Assembly (NCBI RefSeq): GCF_002127265.1
Contig: NZ_NFUU01000001.1
Span: 1,364,001 to 1,428,000, forward strand
Source of the DNA: Hydrogenophaga sp. IBVHS1
GTDB lineage: Bacteria; Pseudomonadota; Gammaproteobacteria; Burkholderiales; Burkholderiaceae_C
DNA: 64,000 nucleotides
Reading direction: 5' to 3'
Part shown: piece by piece, positions 8,791 through 18,554 of the stretch
Layout of the letters: each line of letters starts with the position of its first letter
Position numbering within the stretch: the stretch's first letter is position 1
The notes under the pieces: generated by a model
The model's input: the letters and a program-made list of their open reading frames with translations, nothing else
What the model was told of the DNA's origin: nothing
Databases searched by the model: none
Program-made: the position numbers and the translations under genes

Positions 8791-10238
8791 AGCATGACCG
8801 CCACGCTCAGGGAGGCCATGCTCAGCAACGCCAGCATCAGCATCAACGGCCAGATGAAGCGCACCCAGCGCTGGTAGGGCACCTTGCCGATGGCGAGCGC
8901 ACCCACCACCACCGCATAGGTGGGGGTGACGAGGTTGGTGATGCCGATCGCGGTCTGGAACGCCGTGACCGCGAGATCGCGCGATACGCCCGCAAAGTCC
9001 GACAGCGGAGCCAGGATGGGCATGCTCAAGACCGCCAGCCCCGAGGTGGACGGGACCAGAAGGCTCAAAAGCCCTTCGGTGGCAAAGAGGGCGTTCACGA
9101 AGGCTACGTCCGACATGCCGGTGATCCAGCCTTCAAATGCGTGCAGGATGGTGTCGGTGATCTTGCCCTGGTCCATGATGACCACGATGCCGCGTGCCAC
9201 ACCAATCACCAGTGCCACACCGAGCAGGTCACGGGCGCCGTCGACAAATGCGTTGGTGAACGGCTTCTCGCCCATCCACGCCACCAGACCCACGGCAATG
9301 GCCGCCGTCAGGAACAGGGCCGACATCTCGGCCATCCACCAGCCCTGAGTGGCCACGCCCCAGACCATGGCGACGAAGGTGGCGCCGAACATCACCAGAA
9401 TGAGCTGTTGGCGCCTGCTGAGAAGCGCGTTGCGATGGTCTGCCCGGTTGCGCAGGAAATGGGCTTCGTTGGATGCCTTGAGATCAGCCACCAGCGAGGC
9501 CGACGGATCTTTTCTAACGCGCTCCGCGTAACGCATCACATAGGCCACACAGATCAGCCAGCCCAGCCCCAGAATGGTCAGGCGCAAGGCCATGCCCTGG
9601 GTGAAGTGGATGCCCGCTGCGTTGGATGCAATGGCGGTGGAAAAAGGGTTGATGGTCGATCCGATCACCCCGATGCCAGCGCCGACCATGATCACTGCCA
9701 CGGCGGTGAGCGCGTCGTACCCCACTGCGATCATCAGCGGGATCAGCAGCACATAGAACGCCAGTGTCTCCTCTGCCATGCCGTAGGTGGTGCCACCTGC
9801 GGCGAACAGCAGCATCAAGGCCGGGATCATCCATTTCTCCCGTCCTTTCAACCGCAACATCACGCGCTCGATGCCCGTGTTGATGGCGCCCGTGGCGTTG
9901 ACGACGCCCAGGAAGCCCCCAATGAACAGCACGAAGAGCGACACGTCGATGGCGTTTGCCATGCCGGTGGCCTGGTCGTAGAACCCGGCTACGGGTGCTG
10001 TCAGAACATCCAGCACGCCTTGTGGAGAAGCTGCCACGAGCTGGTAGCTGCCCGGCACCGGTGCGTTCTTTCCCAGAGCTTCGTTGGCCACCCGCTGGTA
10101 CTGGCCCGCCGGCAACATCCAGGTGAGGATGGCCATCAGGATGGTCAGCGCAAAGAGGATCGTGTAGGCGCTCGGAAAGCGGTCTTGCAGGGCGGGGCGG
10201 GGCACCGTCACCGCCACCGTGGATGTCGGTTGTTCCAT
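8787..10238 (-). CDS. YfcC-family basic amino acid antiporter (arginine/ornithine)
   Basis: A membrane protein of 483 residues. The ATG at 10238 has AGGAGG nine bases upstream; earlier in-frame codons lack similarity. About 12 hydrophobic segments are visible, starting [23 protein letters not shown]. The pattern [17 protein letters not shown] and [12 protein letters not shown] belongs to the YfcC / C4-dicarboxylate-type family used as ArcD-like arginine:ornithine exchangers in many ADI operons. It is the first gene of the operon; an FNR-like box is about 100 bp upstream. Exact substrate is inferred from context. Confidence 0.85.
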   Translation of the reverse strand: MEQPTSTVAVTVPRPALQDRFPSAYTILFALTILMAILTWMLPAGQYQRVANEALGKNAPVPGSYQLVAASPQGVLDVLTAPVAGFYDQATGMANAIDVSLFVLFIGGFLGVVNATGAINTGIERVMLRLKGREKWMIPALMLLFAAGGTTYGMAEETLAFYVLLIPLMIAVGYDALTAVAVIMVGAGIGVIGSTINPFSTAIASNAAGIHFTQGMALRLTILGLGWLICVAYVMRYAERVRKDPSASLVADLKASNEAHFLRNRADHRNALLSRRQQLILVMFGATFVAMVWGVATQGWWMAEMSALFLTAAIAVGLVAWMGEKPFTNAFVDGARDLLGVALVIGVARGIVVIMDQGKITDTILHAFEGWITGMSDVAFVNALFATEGLLSLLVPSTSGLAVLSMPILAPLSDFAGVSRDLAVTAFQTAIGITNLVTPTYAVVVGALAIGKVPYQRWVRFIWPLMLMLALLSMASLSVAVML

Positions 10239-10338
10239 GGGGTTTGCCTCCTGTGACACCCCACACCTCCACGTCGAATGACGGAAAGACCGTGTGCAGC
10301 ATCTGGCGGCATGTTCCCGCTGTTCGCAACCTCGCCCA

Positions 10339-10352
10339 TTGACCAGCATCAA
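10339..10352. promoter_or_regulatory. FNR/ANR box upstream of the arginine deiminase operon
   Basis: TTGACCAGCATCAA matches TTGAT-N4-ATCAA with one mismatch. It is centred about 107 bp before the antiporter start codon. ADI operons are classically activated by ANR/FNR at low oxygen, so a role here is likely. The rest of the 306-bp gap 10239-10544 shows no gene and no other clear signal; it also has to hold the promoter of the plus-strand lipoprotein gene. Confidence 0.65.
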
Positions 10353-10544
10353 GTGTGCAGCACATTCCTCGCTGTCACGAACCATTCAGGGAGATCGCAA
10401 CCCCACCGCATAGGTTGGCGCAGCCACCGCGAGCATGCACATATGAACACGACCTGTCATCGGTTCCCCATTTCAGGCGGACGCTTGCTGTGGCGGTTGA
10501 TCTTCGTCAAGGGCGCAGGCCAAGGCCGCGTCGATAGTGCGTGC

Positions 10545-11123
10545 ATGAAGGCAAATCTTTGGCACGCGGGCTGGTGGGTGCTGTCTCTTTTTCTGAGCGG
10601 GTGCACCAGCTTGCTACCGAGCGGCAGCAGTGTCACGGCATCTCCCTTTCAAAGCTTTGCAGAGGCGCAGGCGGCGGTGGAGCGCCTGGAACCGTTCCGT
10701 ACGCGTGAAAGCGAGCTTCCTGCTCTGGGCTTCGACCCAAGGGAAGGCAAGAACGTGACGCAGATCGCTTACCCCGAAATCGTGGCGCGTCTGGCGCCTC
10801 ATGCCGGCGTGCCGATCGACAGCCTGGACGCGGGCATCCGCGCCTGCATCGAGGCACGCTCTGCCTGCCGCGCCTACCTGTTCCGCTTCGATCGTTCCAC
10901 CCGGAAACGTCAAGGGGGCTTCTGGCTCGATTTCCTGAACATCCGGCGAGTGACTTACACAACCGGCTGGTGGTTCGAGACTCTGGTGGTCGTGAGCGAC
11001 GGCGTGGTGCTGTTCCGGAACTACGCTGGTGAGGCTCGCATGGAGAAGTTGGAGCGCCAGACCAATCCGTTGGGGCCTTTTCAGTCGGCCGGTGAAGCTG
11101 CGGGAGCGGTGCTGCGGCGTTGA
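10545..11123 (+). CDS. Putative lipoprotein of unknown function
   Basis: A protein of 192 residues. The ATG at 10545 is chosen because it places a lipoprotein signal at the N-terminus (MKANLWHAGWWVLSLFLSGC) with lipobox LSGC and lipidated Cys20. No strong ribosome site is visible, and an upstream ATG at 10443 stays in frame. The mature part is soluble, with a conserved-looking stretch RSACRAYLFRFDRSTRKRQG and a tryptophan-rich WLDF...TTGWWFET segment. I do not recognise a family. It is convergent with crtC and marks the edge of the photosynthesis cluster. Confidence 0.65.
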   Translation: MKANLWHAGWWVLSLFLSGCTSLLPSGSSVTASPFQSFAEAQAAVERLEPFRTRESELPALGFDPREGKNVTQIAYPEIVARLAPHAGVPIDSLDAGIRACIEARSACRAYLFRFDRSTRKRQGGFWLDFLNIRRVTYTTGWWFETLVVVSDGVVLFRNYAGEARMEKLERQTNPLGPFQSAGEAAGAVLRR

Positions 11124-11139
11124 TCGGGATGCCCTGCAC

Positions 11140-12048
11140 CTAGCCCCGCCTCGGCATCCTCCAGGGCAACATCGCCTGCACCACCGGCGACACCAGCCGT
11201 GGCACATGCAGCGTTTCGTGAAAGCTCGTCACCGTCTCGCCCATCAAGCGGCTGGACAGCATCGAGCGCTGGTAGAACGGTGTGTCTTCCAGCTGCTGCA
11301 CCACCTGCACAGGCGCTTCGCTGCACATTCGCCGCGCCAGCCGCCAGGCGGTGCGGGGCAGTTCGTGGCGCGGTGGGGCTTCAAACGGCACCACGCTGCC
11401 GTGGCGGCCGAAGCGCAGGGCGAGCAGGCGGCCGTTGGCGCGGCCGGGTTCCACGTCATACAGCACGGCAGTGCTGCCGTCTTTCATGGCGCTGCGTGAC
11501 CAGTCCCATTCGGTGAACGCGCGTTCGATGGGTTCGTCGCCTTCGTTGCTGTCGAGGTAGGCGTGGCCGCGCCAGCGTTGGGCGGGGTGGCTCAGGTCCA
11601 CTTCCACGCGGGATCTTGGTGCGAGCGGTCCCCAGCGGTGGCGGCCTGTGGCGTCGAGCGGGGTGCTGAAGTTGAAGAGCTGCTGCGGGTGCACGGTGAC
11701 AGTGCCGCGAATGCGGCGGGGCAGGGGCACGCCCACTTCGTCGATTTCGATGCAGAGCGATTGCCCGTTCCAGTGCAGCTGGCTGGGGCCGATGACGAAG
11801 CGGGTGCGGTCGCGGTGGTTGTGCGCGGCGCCGCGCTCGGTCATGCTCCAGCGCCGGGCCTGCCGGCTGTACAGCGCCACGTTGAGTGCGCAGAAGTTGT
11901 CGGGGTTGGTGTTGTTGCCGCGCCTTCGCGCCCAGGCGTAGTAGGGCGAGAACACGCTGCCCACGAAGGCGATGATGGAGAGGCCGTGCTGGCCGTCGTC
12001 GCTCAGGGCGTCGATGTACCACCAGAGGTAGCCACCGGAGGGCACCAC
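11140..12048 (-). CDS. crtC: Hydroxyneurosporene synthase (carotenoid 1,2-hydratase) CrtC
   Basis: About 302 residues. Family landmarks are GGYLWWYIDALSDDG at the start, IIAFVGSVFSPYYAWARRRG, ALNVALYSRQARRWSMTERG and DWDWSRSAMKDGSTAVLYD. The enzyme adds water to the psi end of acyclic carotenoids in the spheroidene pathway. The start is a problem: no ATG, GTG or TTG occurs in frame upstream of a GTG pair at 12043-12048 for more than 30 codons, although similarity-like residues (EPRFDQ) precede it. The 5' part overlaps the 3' end of crtD by 46 bp. The listed start is therefore tentative. Confidence 0.85.
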   Translation of the reverse strand: MVPSGGYLWWYIDALSDDGQHGLSIIAFVGSVFSPYYAWARRRGNNTNPDNFCALNVALYSRQARRWSMTERGAAHNHRDRTRFVIGPSQLHWNGQSLCIEIDEVGVPLPRRIRGTVTVHPQQLFNFSTPLDATGRHRWGPLAPRSRVEVDLSHPAQRWRGHAYLDSNEGDEPIERAFTEWDWSRSAMKDGSTAVLYDVEPGRANGRLLALRFGRHGSVVPFEAPPRHELPRTAWRLARRMCSEAPVQVVQQLEDTPFYQRSMLSSRLMGETVTSFHETLHVPRLVSPVVQAMLPWRMPRRG

Positions 12049-13547
12049 CTGGTCAAAGCGGGGCTCGCCATCAGCGCCTCGGCCGCCCGCAGGCCCGAGA
12101 GGGCCGCCATGGGAACCCCCGGACCCGGGTGCACGCTCCCCCCCGCCAGGAAAAGTCCCGCCACCGGTGTGCTGGCGCCAGGTCGAGAGAAGGCTGCCGT
12201 CCAGCCGTGGGTGGCCTGGCCGTACAGCGCGCCCCCCGTGGCCGGAAACAGGCGATGGAAGTCCTGCGGCGTGGTGCGGATGGCCGGCGGGTGCGAGGCA
12301 GTGATCTTCAGGCCACAACGGCGCAGCAGGGAAAAGCTGGTGGTTTCGCATTGTTCGATGGCCTCCGGGGTGAGCTCCTGCGAGTTCGGGGTGTCGCCGG
12401 CAGCGGGCGCGTTGACGAGGCACAGCAGGCGTTCGCTGCCCTCTGGAGCGGGTTCGCCCGCGCCACGATCCTGCGCGCACACGTACACCGTGGGCGCTTG
12501 CGGCAGGCGGCCGCGCTGGAAGATGTCGGTGAATTCGCTGGCGTAGTCGGCGCGGAAGAACACGTTGTGCCGGTCGAGTTCGATACCGCGCGTGGGCGCG
12601 TGGACGGACCAGGTGATGGCCGAGAGCGAGCGCGGTGGCGAGCGGCGTGGCACGGCGCGGCGCACGCCTTCGCCCAGCAGGCCGTGGCGCAGCGCTGCGG
12701 CGTCGCCGTTGAAGACCACGCTGTCGGCCTGCAGCGTTTCGCCGCTGGCCAAGGTGACGCCGCGCACGCGGCCAGCGCGCACGTCGATGCGTTCGCAGGC
12801 GCTGCGGTATCGGAACGTGGCACCGCGCTCGCGCGCCAGCCGCTCCAGGCAGCGCGCCAGCGCGTGCATGCCACCGTCGATGCTCCACACGCCATCGAGC
12901 TCCACCTGCGCAATCAGCATGAGCGTGGCCGGCGCCTGCCAGGGCGATGAGCCTGTGTAGGTGGCGTAGCGCGCAAACAGTTGCCGCAGGCGCGGATCGG
13001 TGAAATGGCGGCCCAGGCTGCGCCACAGGCTGTGCAGTGGGCCGATGGACGCGAGCACACCCATGCCGCGCAGGCCCAGCCCCATGGAGAGGCCGGCCAT
13101 GCTGGGTGCGGCGGTGCGCATGTAGGGGCGCTCCAGCGTGCGGTACAGCGCCTGCGCCTGCGCGCAAAATCCCTGGAAGCGCCGGGCCTCGGCCGCGCCT
13201 GCGAAGCTCGCCACCGCGTCGAATGAACGCGCCGGGTCGGCATGCAAATCGAGCGTGCCGCCGTCTTCCCACCAGTGGCGCGCCAGCACCGGCAGCTTGC
13301 GAATGCGCAACTCGGCTTCGAGGCTGGTGCCCACCGAAGCCAGCAGTTCGTCGAACACCCAGCGCAGTGTGAACACGGTGGGGCCGCTGTCGATGGGCGC
13401 GCCGTCCACCACCAGCTGGCGCAGCTTGCCGCCCGGGCCTTCAGCGGCTTCCACCACCGTCACGTCCAGGCCCTGGTGGGCCAGTCGCAAGGCGCTCACC
13501 AGCCCGCCGATGCCGGCACCCACCACGACCACCTTGTGTTCAGACAT
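12003..13547 (-). CDS. crtD: Methoxyneurosporene / hydroxyneurosporene dehydrogenase CrtD
   Basis: A protein of 514 residues, right for CrtI/CrtD-type phytoene desaturase-like enzymes. The N-terminal FAD-binding dinucleotide motif is VVVGAGIGGLVSALRLAHQG with an acidic E at the end of the second strand; the C-terminal family signature is LFLAGGSVHPGPGVPMAALSG. It introduces the 3,4 double bond in the spheroidene/spirilloxanthin pathway. Assignment to CrtD rather than CrtI rests on its place between crtA and crtC. Its start overlaps the crtA stop by 8 bp. Confidence 0.88.
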   Translation of the reverse strand: MSEHKVVVVGAGIGGLVSALRLAHQGLDVTVVEAAEGPGGKLRQLVVDGAPIDSGPTVFTLRWVFDELLASVGTSLEAELRIRKLPVLARHWWEDGGTLDLHADPARSFDAVASFAGAAEARRFQGFCAQAQALYRTLERPYMRTAAPSMAGLSMGLGLRGMGVLASIGPLHSLWRSLGRHFTDPRLRQLFARYATYTGSSPWQAPATLMLIAQVELDGVWSIDGGMHALARCLERLARERGATFRYRSACERIDVRAGRVRGVTLASGETLQADSVVFNGDAAALRHGLLGEGVRRAVPRRSPPRSLSAITWSVHAPTRGIELDRHNVFFRADYASEFTDIFQRGRLPQAPTVYVCAQDRGAGEPAPEGSERLLCLVNAPAAGDTPNSQELTPEAIEQCETTSFSLLRRCGLKITASHPPAIRTTPQDFHRLFPATGGALYGQATHGWTAAFSRPGASTPVAGLFLAGGSVHPGPGVPMAALSGLRAAEALMASPALTRWCPPVATSGGTSTP

Positions 13548-14346
13548 GCGCTCGCTGCTCGGTGCGGTCGCTCGGCGGCGGCGGGTCTTCCACCGCCTCT
13601 GGGGGGGCCATGGGCGCGGGCCAGTGGCCGTGGTGTGTGAGCAGGCGCATGCGCACAAACAGCGATTCGGAAAAGTAGCCGTGGCGGTAGGCCGCCTCGA
13701 TGGCCTGCTGGTGGGCGCCCTGGTGCGCGTAGGCCAGCATGGAGGGGGTGTCTTTCCACAGGCTGAAGGTGCACTGGCGCACCAGCGGTGCTTCGCCCAG
13801 GCCCATGGCCAGCGTGCAGCCGGGTGCGGTGTGCAGCGCGTTCTGCGCGGCCGGCGCGTTGCGCCAGAAGGCCATGGCTTTGGCGGGCCGGATGCTGGCG
13901 CGTGTGAGCGCGGCCAGCGGGCGCGGGGCCTCTTCGTCGTTGGCAGCGCGCACCCAGGTGCCGAGCTGCGTGCCGGGTGTGGCGCCCCAGGCCTGACCAT
14001 CCCACTGGCCGCGCGCCGAAAGCACTTCGAGCATGCCGCTCCAGAAATCGCTCGCGCGTTCGTGCATGGCCCTTACATGCGCACCGCCCAGAAAGGCGTG
14101 TGCCTGTTCGGCGTGGTCGAACATCGCAATCAAACCCTGGTGGCTTGCGCTGGGGCGCAGGCCGAAGCCGCCGCCATGCCCGCTGCCCATCACCTTCGCG
14201 AAACACAGGCCCGGCGTGTCCTTGATGGCGGATGGGCCCTGCACCATGCGCATCCAGCCCCAGGCCTGGTGCTCGCGCAAATAGTTGACCAGCACCACCA
14301 CCACCACCCCGGAAAGGGTGATGACGTCGGGTGGTGTCTCTGTCAT
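13540..14346 (-). CDS. crtA: Spheroidene monooxygenase CrtA
   Basis: A protein of 268 residues. The pattern [49 protein letters not shown] and [20 protein letters not shown] is that of CrtA, the oxygen-dependent enzyme turning spheroidene into spheroidenone. The ATG at 14346 overlaps the ispH stop (ATGA). The presence of crtA predicts spheroidenone under air. The frame remains open upstream to 15468, but that part is antisense-frame noise inside ispH. Confidence 0.9.
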   Translation of the reverse strand: MTETPPDVITLSGVVVVVLVNYLREHQAWGWMRMVQGPSAIKDTPGLCFAKVMGSGHGGGFGLRPSASHQGLIAMFDHAEQAHAFLGGAHVRAMHERASDFWSGMLEVLSARGQWDGQAWGATPGTQLGTWVRAANDEEAPRPLAALTRASIRPAKAMAFWRNAPAAQNALHTAPGCTLAMGLGEAPLVRQCTFSLWKDTPSMLAYAHQGAHQQAIEAAYRHGYFSESLFVRMRLLTHHGHWPAPMAPPEAVEDPPPPSDRTEQRAHV

Positions 14347-15278
14347 GGCAAGGCCAACTCGGCTGGCAGCCGGAAGCTCACTTCCTCGCGCACGCCCGCC
14401 AGCTGCACCACCGAAGCACGGGGGTCGGGGTTCAGCATGCCCAGGGTGGCCACCACGCGCTGCACCAGCAGTTCGGGTGTGGATGCGCCCGATGTGACGC
14501 CCACGCGCGGCGCGGAGCGCAGCCAAGCCGGATCGATCTCGTGCTCGTCCTGTACCAGGCGGGCTGGCACACCCGAGCGCTCGGCCACTTCGCGCAGTCG
14601 GTTCGAGTTGGAGCTGTTGCGTGCGCCGACCACCAGCACCAGGTCGACCCGCGCGGCCAGCGCGCGCACCGCCACCTGGCGGTTCTGCGTGGCGTAGCAG
14701 ATGTCGTCCACTTCGGGGCCGACGATGCCGGGAAAACGCGCCTGCAGCGCCGCAATGATCTCGCGCGTATCGTCCAGGCTGAGCGTGGTCTGGGTCACGT
14801 AGGCCAGTTCGGCACCTTCGGGCAGGTCCAGCGCCTGCACATCGGCGGCGCGGCTCACCAGGTGCACCGGAGCATCCACCTGGCCCATGGTGCCCACCAC
14901 TTCCTCGTGGCCTGCGTGGCCAATCATCAGCAGCGTGCGGCCCTGGCGCACGAAGCGCTGGGCTTGCTGGTGCACCTTGGCCACCAGCGGGCAGGTGGCG
15001 TCGATGGTGTGCAGGCCCCGCGCTTTGGCGTGGTCCACCACCTGGCGTGAAACGCCGTGCGCGCTGAACACCACCACGGCGTTGGCGGGCACGTCGTCGA
15101 GCGAGTTCACAAACACCGCACCGCGTGAGCGCAGGTCGTCCACCACCCACTGGTTGTGCACGATCTCGTGAAACACATGCACCGGTGCGCCATGAAGCGC
15201 AAGCGCGCGATCGACGATGTCGATCGCGCGGGTAACCCCGGCACAGAAACCGCGCGGCTGGGCCAGGATCACTTGCAT
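14343..15278 (-). CDS. ispH: 4-hydroxy-3-methylbut-2-enyl diphosphate reductase IspH
   Basis: A protein of 311 residues. It starts with the LytB/IspH hallmark [11 protein letters not shown]; the three [4Fe-4S] ligands are Cys12, the Cys in [11 protein letters not shown] and the Cys in [11 protein letters not shown]. Other conserved parts are [14 protein letters not shown] and SSNSNRL. It makes IPP and DMAPP at the end of the MEP pathway, feeding carotenoids, the bacteriochlorophyll tail and quinones. Within the puf-crt transcript it would raise precursor supply together with pigment synthesis. A second, housekeeping copy may exist elsewhere in the genome; that cannot be seen here. Confidence 0.95.
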   Translation of the reverse strand: MQVILAQPRGFCAGVTRAIDIVDRALALHGAPVHVFHEIVHNQWVVDDLRSRGAVFVNSLDDVPANAVVVFSAHGVSRQVVDHAKARGLHTIDATCPLVAKVHQQAQRFVRQGRTLLMIGHAGHEEVVGTMGQVDAPVHLVSRAADVQALDLPEGAELAYVTQTTLSLDDTREIIAALQARFPGIVGPEVDDICYATQNRQVAVRALAARVDLVLVVGARNSSNSNRLREVAERSGVPARLVQDEHEIDPAWLRSAPRVGVTSGASTPELLVQRVVATLGMLNPDPRASVVQLAGVREEVSFRLPAELALP

Positions 15279-15314
15279 GGTGGTCGCCGGCGGGCCTGCG
15301 GGTGGGTTTCAGGC

Positions 15315-16403
15315 CTACTGCGACGGGCCAGGCGCCGTGGTCGGTGCAGGCGCCGGTGCCGCAGGGGCGGGCGCCGTGTAGGGCCGGTAGGCCGCGAGCT
15401 CGGGGTGGTCCTTCAGCATGGGCACGCCGGCCAGGGGTTTGTTCACGCCCTGGTGGCAGGTGGCGCAATTGGCCTTGGCCACGTCACCCAGCTCGCCCTT
15501 GCGGTTGGCGGGGAACACGCTGGTCAGCGGCTCCATGTAGGCCAGGTTCAGATCACGCGTCATCTGGATGCCGTGCCACGCCGTCACGCGCTGCGGTGGT
15601 GTGCCTTCCCATTTGCTGAAGTTCTGGGTGTTGTGGCAGAAGGTGCAGTTCTGGCCCAGCGCGCTCGACATGTGCGTCATGAGCGCGTAGGTCTTCTCGG
15701 TCTGCTGGATACTCGCGCCCTTGCCGGTGGGCAGGGCGGTGGTGCCGCCCACGCGAATGGCCTGCGGGGTGCCGGCAAGGTAGCCATTGAGCGGGTCGTA
15801 AGGCAGCGATCCCAGCTTCACATCCACCGTGGGCGAGTTCTGGCCCGCCTTGTCACCCATGAAGTTCGAGCCGTAGGGTTGCGCATCGGCGGTGAACCAC
15901 ACGTTGCTGGGCACCGGCTGGCCGCGGTGGCAGGTGTAGCAGGTCACGCCGGTCTCGGCCACGTGGGGCTTCCAGTCGGTGTTGATGTGCTGCGTCATCT
16001 GCACCATGCGGCGCGCCACCACTTTGGTGTAGAGGCTGTCGTCGGCCAGGTTGGCCGGGTTGTGGCAGTAGTTGCAGCCCTGTTCGGGCGACACCCAGGC
16101 CGTCATGTTGACCATCAGCCGTGTGAACTCACCCACGCTCAGATCGCCCAGCACCTTCACGTTCTGGTACACCTGCCCGGCCTTGGGGCCTTCGGCGCTG
16201 GCGGGGGGAATCGACACCGGGATCTGGTTCGCCGCCGCCACATCGCCCTGCAGGCGCGGGTTGACGATCTGGACCATGCCGGTGCCACGGTAGCCCTGTT
16301 GCTTGGTCTCCATGGGCGGGCGCTCGCAGGCGGCCAGCAGCACGAGAGAACCGAGCGCGATCAGGCGCAGCCAGGGGCGTGTGTTTGAAGTTGCGTGGTT
16401 CAT
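15315..16403 (-). CDS. pufC: Photosynthetic reaction centre tetrahaem cytochrome c subunit
   Basis: A lipoprotein of 362 residues. The signal ends in LVLLAAC, with lipidated Cys26 anchoring it on the periplasmic face. Four haem-binding motifs are visible: CNYCH, CYTCH, CTFCH and CATCH. It passes electrons to the oxidised special pair. The C-terminus is an Ala/Pro-rich tail (PAPAAPAPAPTTAPGP). Its start overlaps the pufM stop (TGATG). Attaching four haems requires the Ccm system, whose genes are present at 27.7-34.3 kb. Confidence 0.97.
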   Translation of the reverse strand: MNHATSNTRPWLRLIALGSLVLLAACERPPMETKQQGYRGTGMVQIVNPRLQGDVAAANQIPVSIPPASAEGPKAGQVYQNVKVLGDLSVGEFTRLMVNMTAWVSPEQGCNYCHNPANLADDSLYTKVVARRMVQMTQHINTDWKPHVAETGVTCYTCHRGQPVPSNVWFTADAQPYGSNFMGDKAGQNSPTVDVKLGSLPYDPLNGYLAGTPQAIRVGGTTALPTGKGASIQQTEKTYALMTHMSSALGQNCTFCHNTQNFSKWEGTPPQRVTAWHGIQMTRDLNLAYMEPLTSVFPANRKGELGDVAKANCATCHQGVNKPLAGVPMLKDHPELAAYRPYTAPAPAAPAPAPTTAPGPSQ

Positions 16404-17380
16404 CACTTGGCTCCTGGAGTGAGCGCCGGATCCATCACGGCGGGGAACACGTCGGGGTAGGGCGGTGCCACGCCATGCTTGATGGCCCATAGGTACCAGT
16501 TGTCGACCACCGTGCCCGTGAGCAGGATGCCGATGCCGCCCACCAGCGGGCACAGCACGGCGAACCACCAGGCCCAGCGGTGAATGGATTCCATGGTGGC
16601 GTTGAAGCCCATGGTCCAGCGCCAGAACAAGGCGGCGCGCTCGCTGGCCGTGCCACGGTCCACGATCTGTTCGATCTCGCGCTCACCACCGAAGCGGCTC
16701 ACCGCGAGGATGGTGGCACCGTGCATGGCAAACAGCAGCGTGGCGCCATAGAGGAAGGCGATGGAGAGGGCGTGGAACGGGTTGTAGAACAGGTTGCCGT
16801 AGCGCAGCGAGAAGGCGGCCGTCCAGTCGAGGTGGGGGAAGATGCCGAAGGGCACGGCCTCGCTCCACGAACCCATGAGCACCGGGCGGATGAGGCCCAG
16901 CACCAGGAACAGCCAGATGGCCGCTGCAAAGGCCCAGGCCACGTGTGTCCCCATGCCCAGCACGCGAGCCCGGCGGTAGGTGCGCGCCCACCAGAGCATC
17001 ACCGAGATGGTGAGGAACAGGCCGGCTATCTGCCACCAGCCGCCCTGGTTCAGCGGCGCCAGGCCCAGGCCGTGCTGCGGTCCCGGGGGTTCGAGCGAGA
17101 GCCAGAAAAGTTGCCGCACAAACTGCACCGGGTCGTAGTTGACCGAGGCGAGCATGTTCATGCCCATGATGTTGATCGCCAGCACGCCGAAGATCAGCGA
17201 AGCGAGGCCGAGCCCGCCGAGGTAGATGGGGCCGATCTGCGCGTTGCCGAGCCGGCCGAGCCAGTGCCACGAAGCCGGCAGCTTGCCGGTGCGCGGGCTG
17301 TCGCCGTGAGGAAGGGGCACGCCGTGGTGCAGCGGGCCAACGGCCTGCACGGTGGTGAAGAGGTTCTGGTATTGCGACAT
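16403..17380 (-). CDS. pufM: Photosynthetic reaction centre M subunit
   Basis: A protein of 325 residues with five membrane helices. It has the M-chain pattern [29 protein letters not shown] for the special-pair and iron ligands, followed by [23 protein letters not shown]. It binds the special pair, pheophytin and the primary quinone with PufL. The start has GAGGAG upstream, 10 bp behind the pufL stop. Confidence 0.98.
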   Translation of the reverse strand: MSQYQNLFTTVQAVGPLHHGVPLPHGDSPRTGKLPASWHWLGRLGNAQIGPIYLGGLGLASLIFGVLAINIMGMNMLASVNYDPVQFVRQLFWLSLEPPGPQHGLGLAPLNQGGWWQIAGLFLTISVMLWWARTYRRARVLGMGTHVAWAFAAAIWLFLVLGLIRPVLMGSWSEAVPFGIFPHLDWTAAFSLRYGNLFYNPFHALSIAFLYGATLLFAMHGATILAVSRFGGEREIEQIVDRGTASERAALFWRWTMGFNATMESIHRWAWWFAVLCPLVGGIGILLTGTVVDNWYLWAIKHGVAPPYPDVFPAVMDPALTPGAK

Positions 17381-17390
17381 GGTGTTCTCC

Positions 17391-18215
17391 TCAGCTCCAG
17401 ATGGGCATGTTCAGCCACCAGCCCCACCATTCGGGCCAGCCTCGGCTCCAGAACGGTCCGCTGATCACGATGCAAAGCGCGCTGAACAGCACGGCGGCCA
17501 GCGCGAGAAACAGGCCCAGGCGGTGGATGCCCAGCGTGCCGATGGAGTAACCGATGGTGTCGCGGAAGAACGTGTCTTCGTGCTCGGGTGTCTTCACCGT
17601 TTCGCCGGCTTTCGGGTTGGTCGCCGAAAGAATCAGCGAGCCGTGCAGCGAGAGCGCGAAGGTGGTGGCAAAGAAGAAACTCACCGCGATCATGTGCGCG
17701 GGGTTGTAGTGGAAGTGCAGGTACTGGTAGCCCACGTTGGACACCCAGTCGAGGTGGCTGAAGATGCCGTAGGGGAAACCGTGGCCCCAGGCACCGAGCA
17801 GCACCGGCCGAATCACCACCAGCGTGACATACGCCAGGATGGCCACCGCGAAGGCGGCGGGCACGTGGTAACCCATGCCGAGTTTTCGGCAGATCTCCAC
17901 TTCGCGCAGCGCCCAGGAAACAAACGAGCCGATCGCACACACGGTGATGAGCTGCCACAGGCCGCCTTCCATGAGCGGCGCGAAGCGCAGGCCGTAGGAG
18001 AGGTCGGGAGGCGCGATGCTGATCTGCCACAGGTTCCAGGTCGGCCCTTGCGAGGCCCCCCAGAGAATCATGGCCGTGCCCAGGAAGGCGAAAAAGATGG
18101 TGGTGACACCGAAGAAGCCGACGTAGAACGGACCCACCCAGAAGTCGAACAGGTCGCCGCCGACCAGTGTCCCGCCTCGGACCCGGTACTTCTTTTCAAA
18201 ATTCAGCATGGCCAT
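17391..18215 (-). CDS. pufL: Photosynthetic reaction centre L subunit
   Basis: A protein of 274 residues. N-terminus [29 protein letters not shown], special-pair region [22 protein letters not shown] and C-terminal [15 protein letters not shown] are diagnostic. The first of two possible ATGs (18215) is preferred because AGGAGG stands eight bases before it. It forms the reaction centre core with PufM. Between it and pufA lies a stable inverted repeat. Confidence 0.98.
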   Translation of the reverse strand: MAMLNFEKKYRVRGGTLVGGDLFDFWVGPFYVGFFGVTTIFFAFLGTAMILWGASQGPTWNLWQISIAPPDLSYGLRFAPLMEGGLWQLITVCAIGSFVSWALREVEICRKLGMGYHVPAAFAVAILAYVTLVVIRPVLLGAWGHGFPYGIFSHLDWVSNVGYQYLHFHYNPAHMIAVSFFFATTFALSLHGSLILSATNPKAGETVKTPEHEDTFFRDTIGYSIGTLGIHRLGLFLALAAVLFSALCIVISGPFWSRGWPEWWGWWLNMPIWS

Positions 18216-18273
18216 GGATCGGCCCTCCTGTCTCAGGTGGATGGAATGCGTTTTTATTGTTCAGAAATGGGTG

Positions 18274-18317
18274 GTGCAGATGCTGTGCTGGCCCGTGCGA
18301 AGTAACAGCATCTGCAC
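18274..18317 (-). ncRNA. pufA-pufL intercistronic mRNA hairpin
   Basis: The 13-base arm GTGCAGATGCTGT (18274-18286) is repeated as a perfect inverted copy at 18305-18317, leaving an 18-base loop. It sits between the pufA stop and pufL. In purple bacteria a hairpin at this place protects the upstream light-harvesting message from 3' decay, giving more LH1 than reaction centre protein. No T-tract follows on the minus strand, so it is not a standard terminator. Confidence 0.8.
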
Positions 18318-18331
18318 ACCTGGGGTGAAGC

Positions 18332-18538
18332 TCAGGACTTCACGGCAGGCGTGGCCGCCGGCACAACGGCCGGAGCGATCAACGCCGTTTTTGCTGGTGC
18401 GGCCTTGGGGCCGTCGAGCCAGTTGAACTTGTTGGTGCTGAGCAGGATGAGGTGAATCATCACGGCCACGGCGAACAGAAATACGCCTTGCACCACCATG
18501 ACCCTGACCGGGTCGAACAATCGCCAAATTCTCCACAT
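18332..18538 (-). CDS. pufA: Light-harvesting 1 alpha subunit
   Basis: A protein of 68 residues with one membrane helix. The N-terminus [21 protein letters not shown] and the helix with His29 (bacteriochlorophyll ligand) followed by NKFNWLDG are typical of LH1 alpha. The C-terminal tail is long and Ala/Pro-rich ([26 protein letters not shown]). AAGGAA precedes the ATG at 18538. Unusually it is not next to pufB: a separate small ORF lies between them. Confidence 0.97.
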   Translation of the reverse strand: MWRIWRLFDPVRVMVVQGVFLFAVAVMIHLILLSTNKFNWLDGPKAAPAKTALIAPAVVPAATPAVKS

Positions 18539-18554
18539 GATGTGAATTCCTTTT

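Noticed and set aside
12049..13272. Long minus-strand frame continuous with crtC
   Set aside because: The part above the crtC N-terminus is arginine/histidine/proline-rich noise lying over crtD in another frame.
14347..15468. Minus-strand frame continuous with crtA
   Set aside because: It lies over ispH in a different frame and has no family features; only the part from 14346 down is CrtA.
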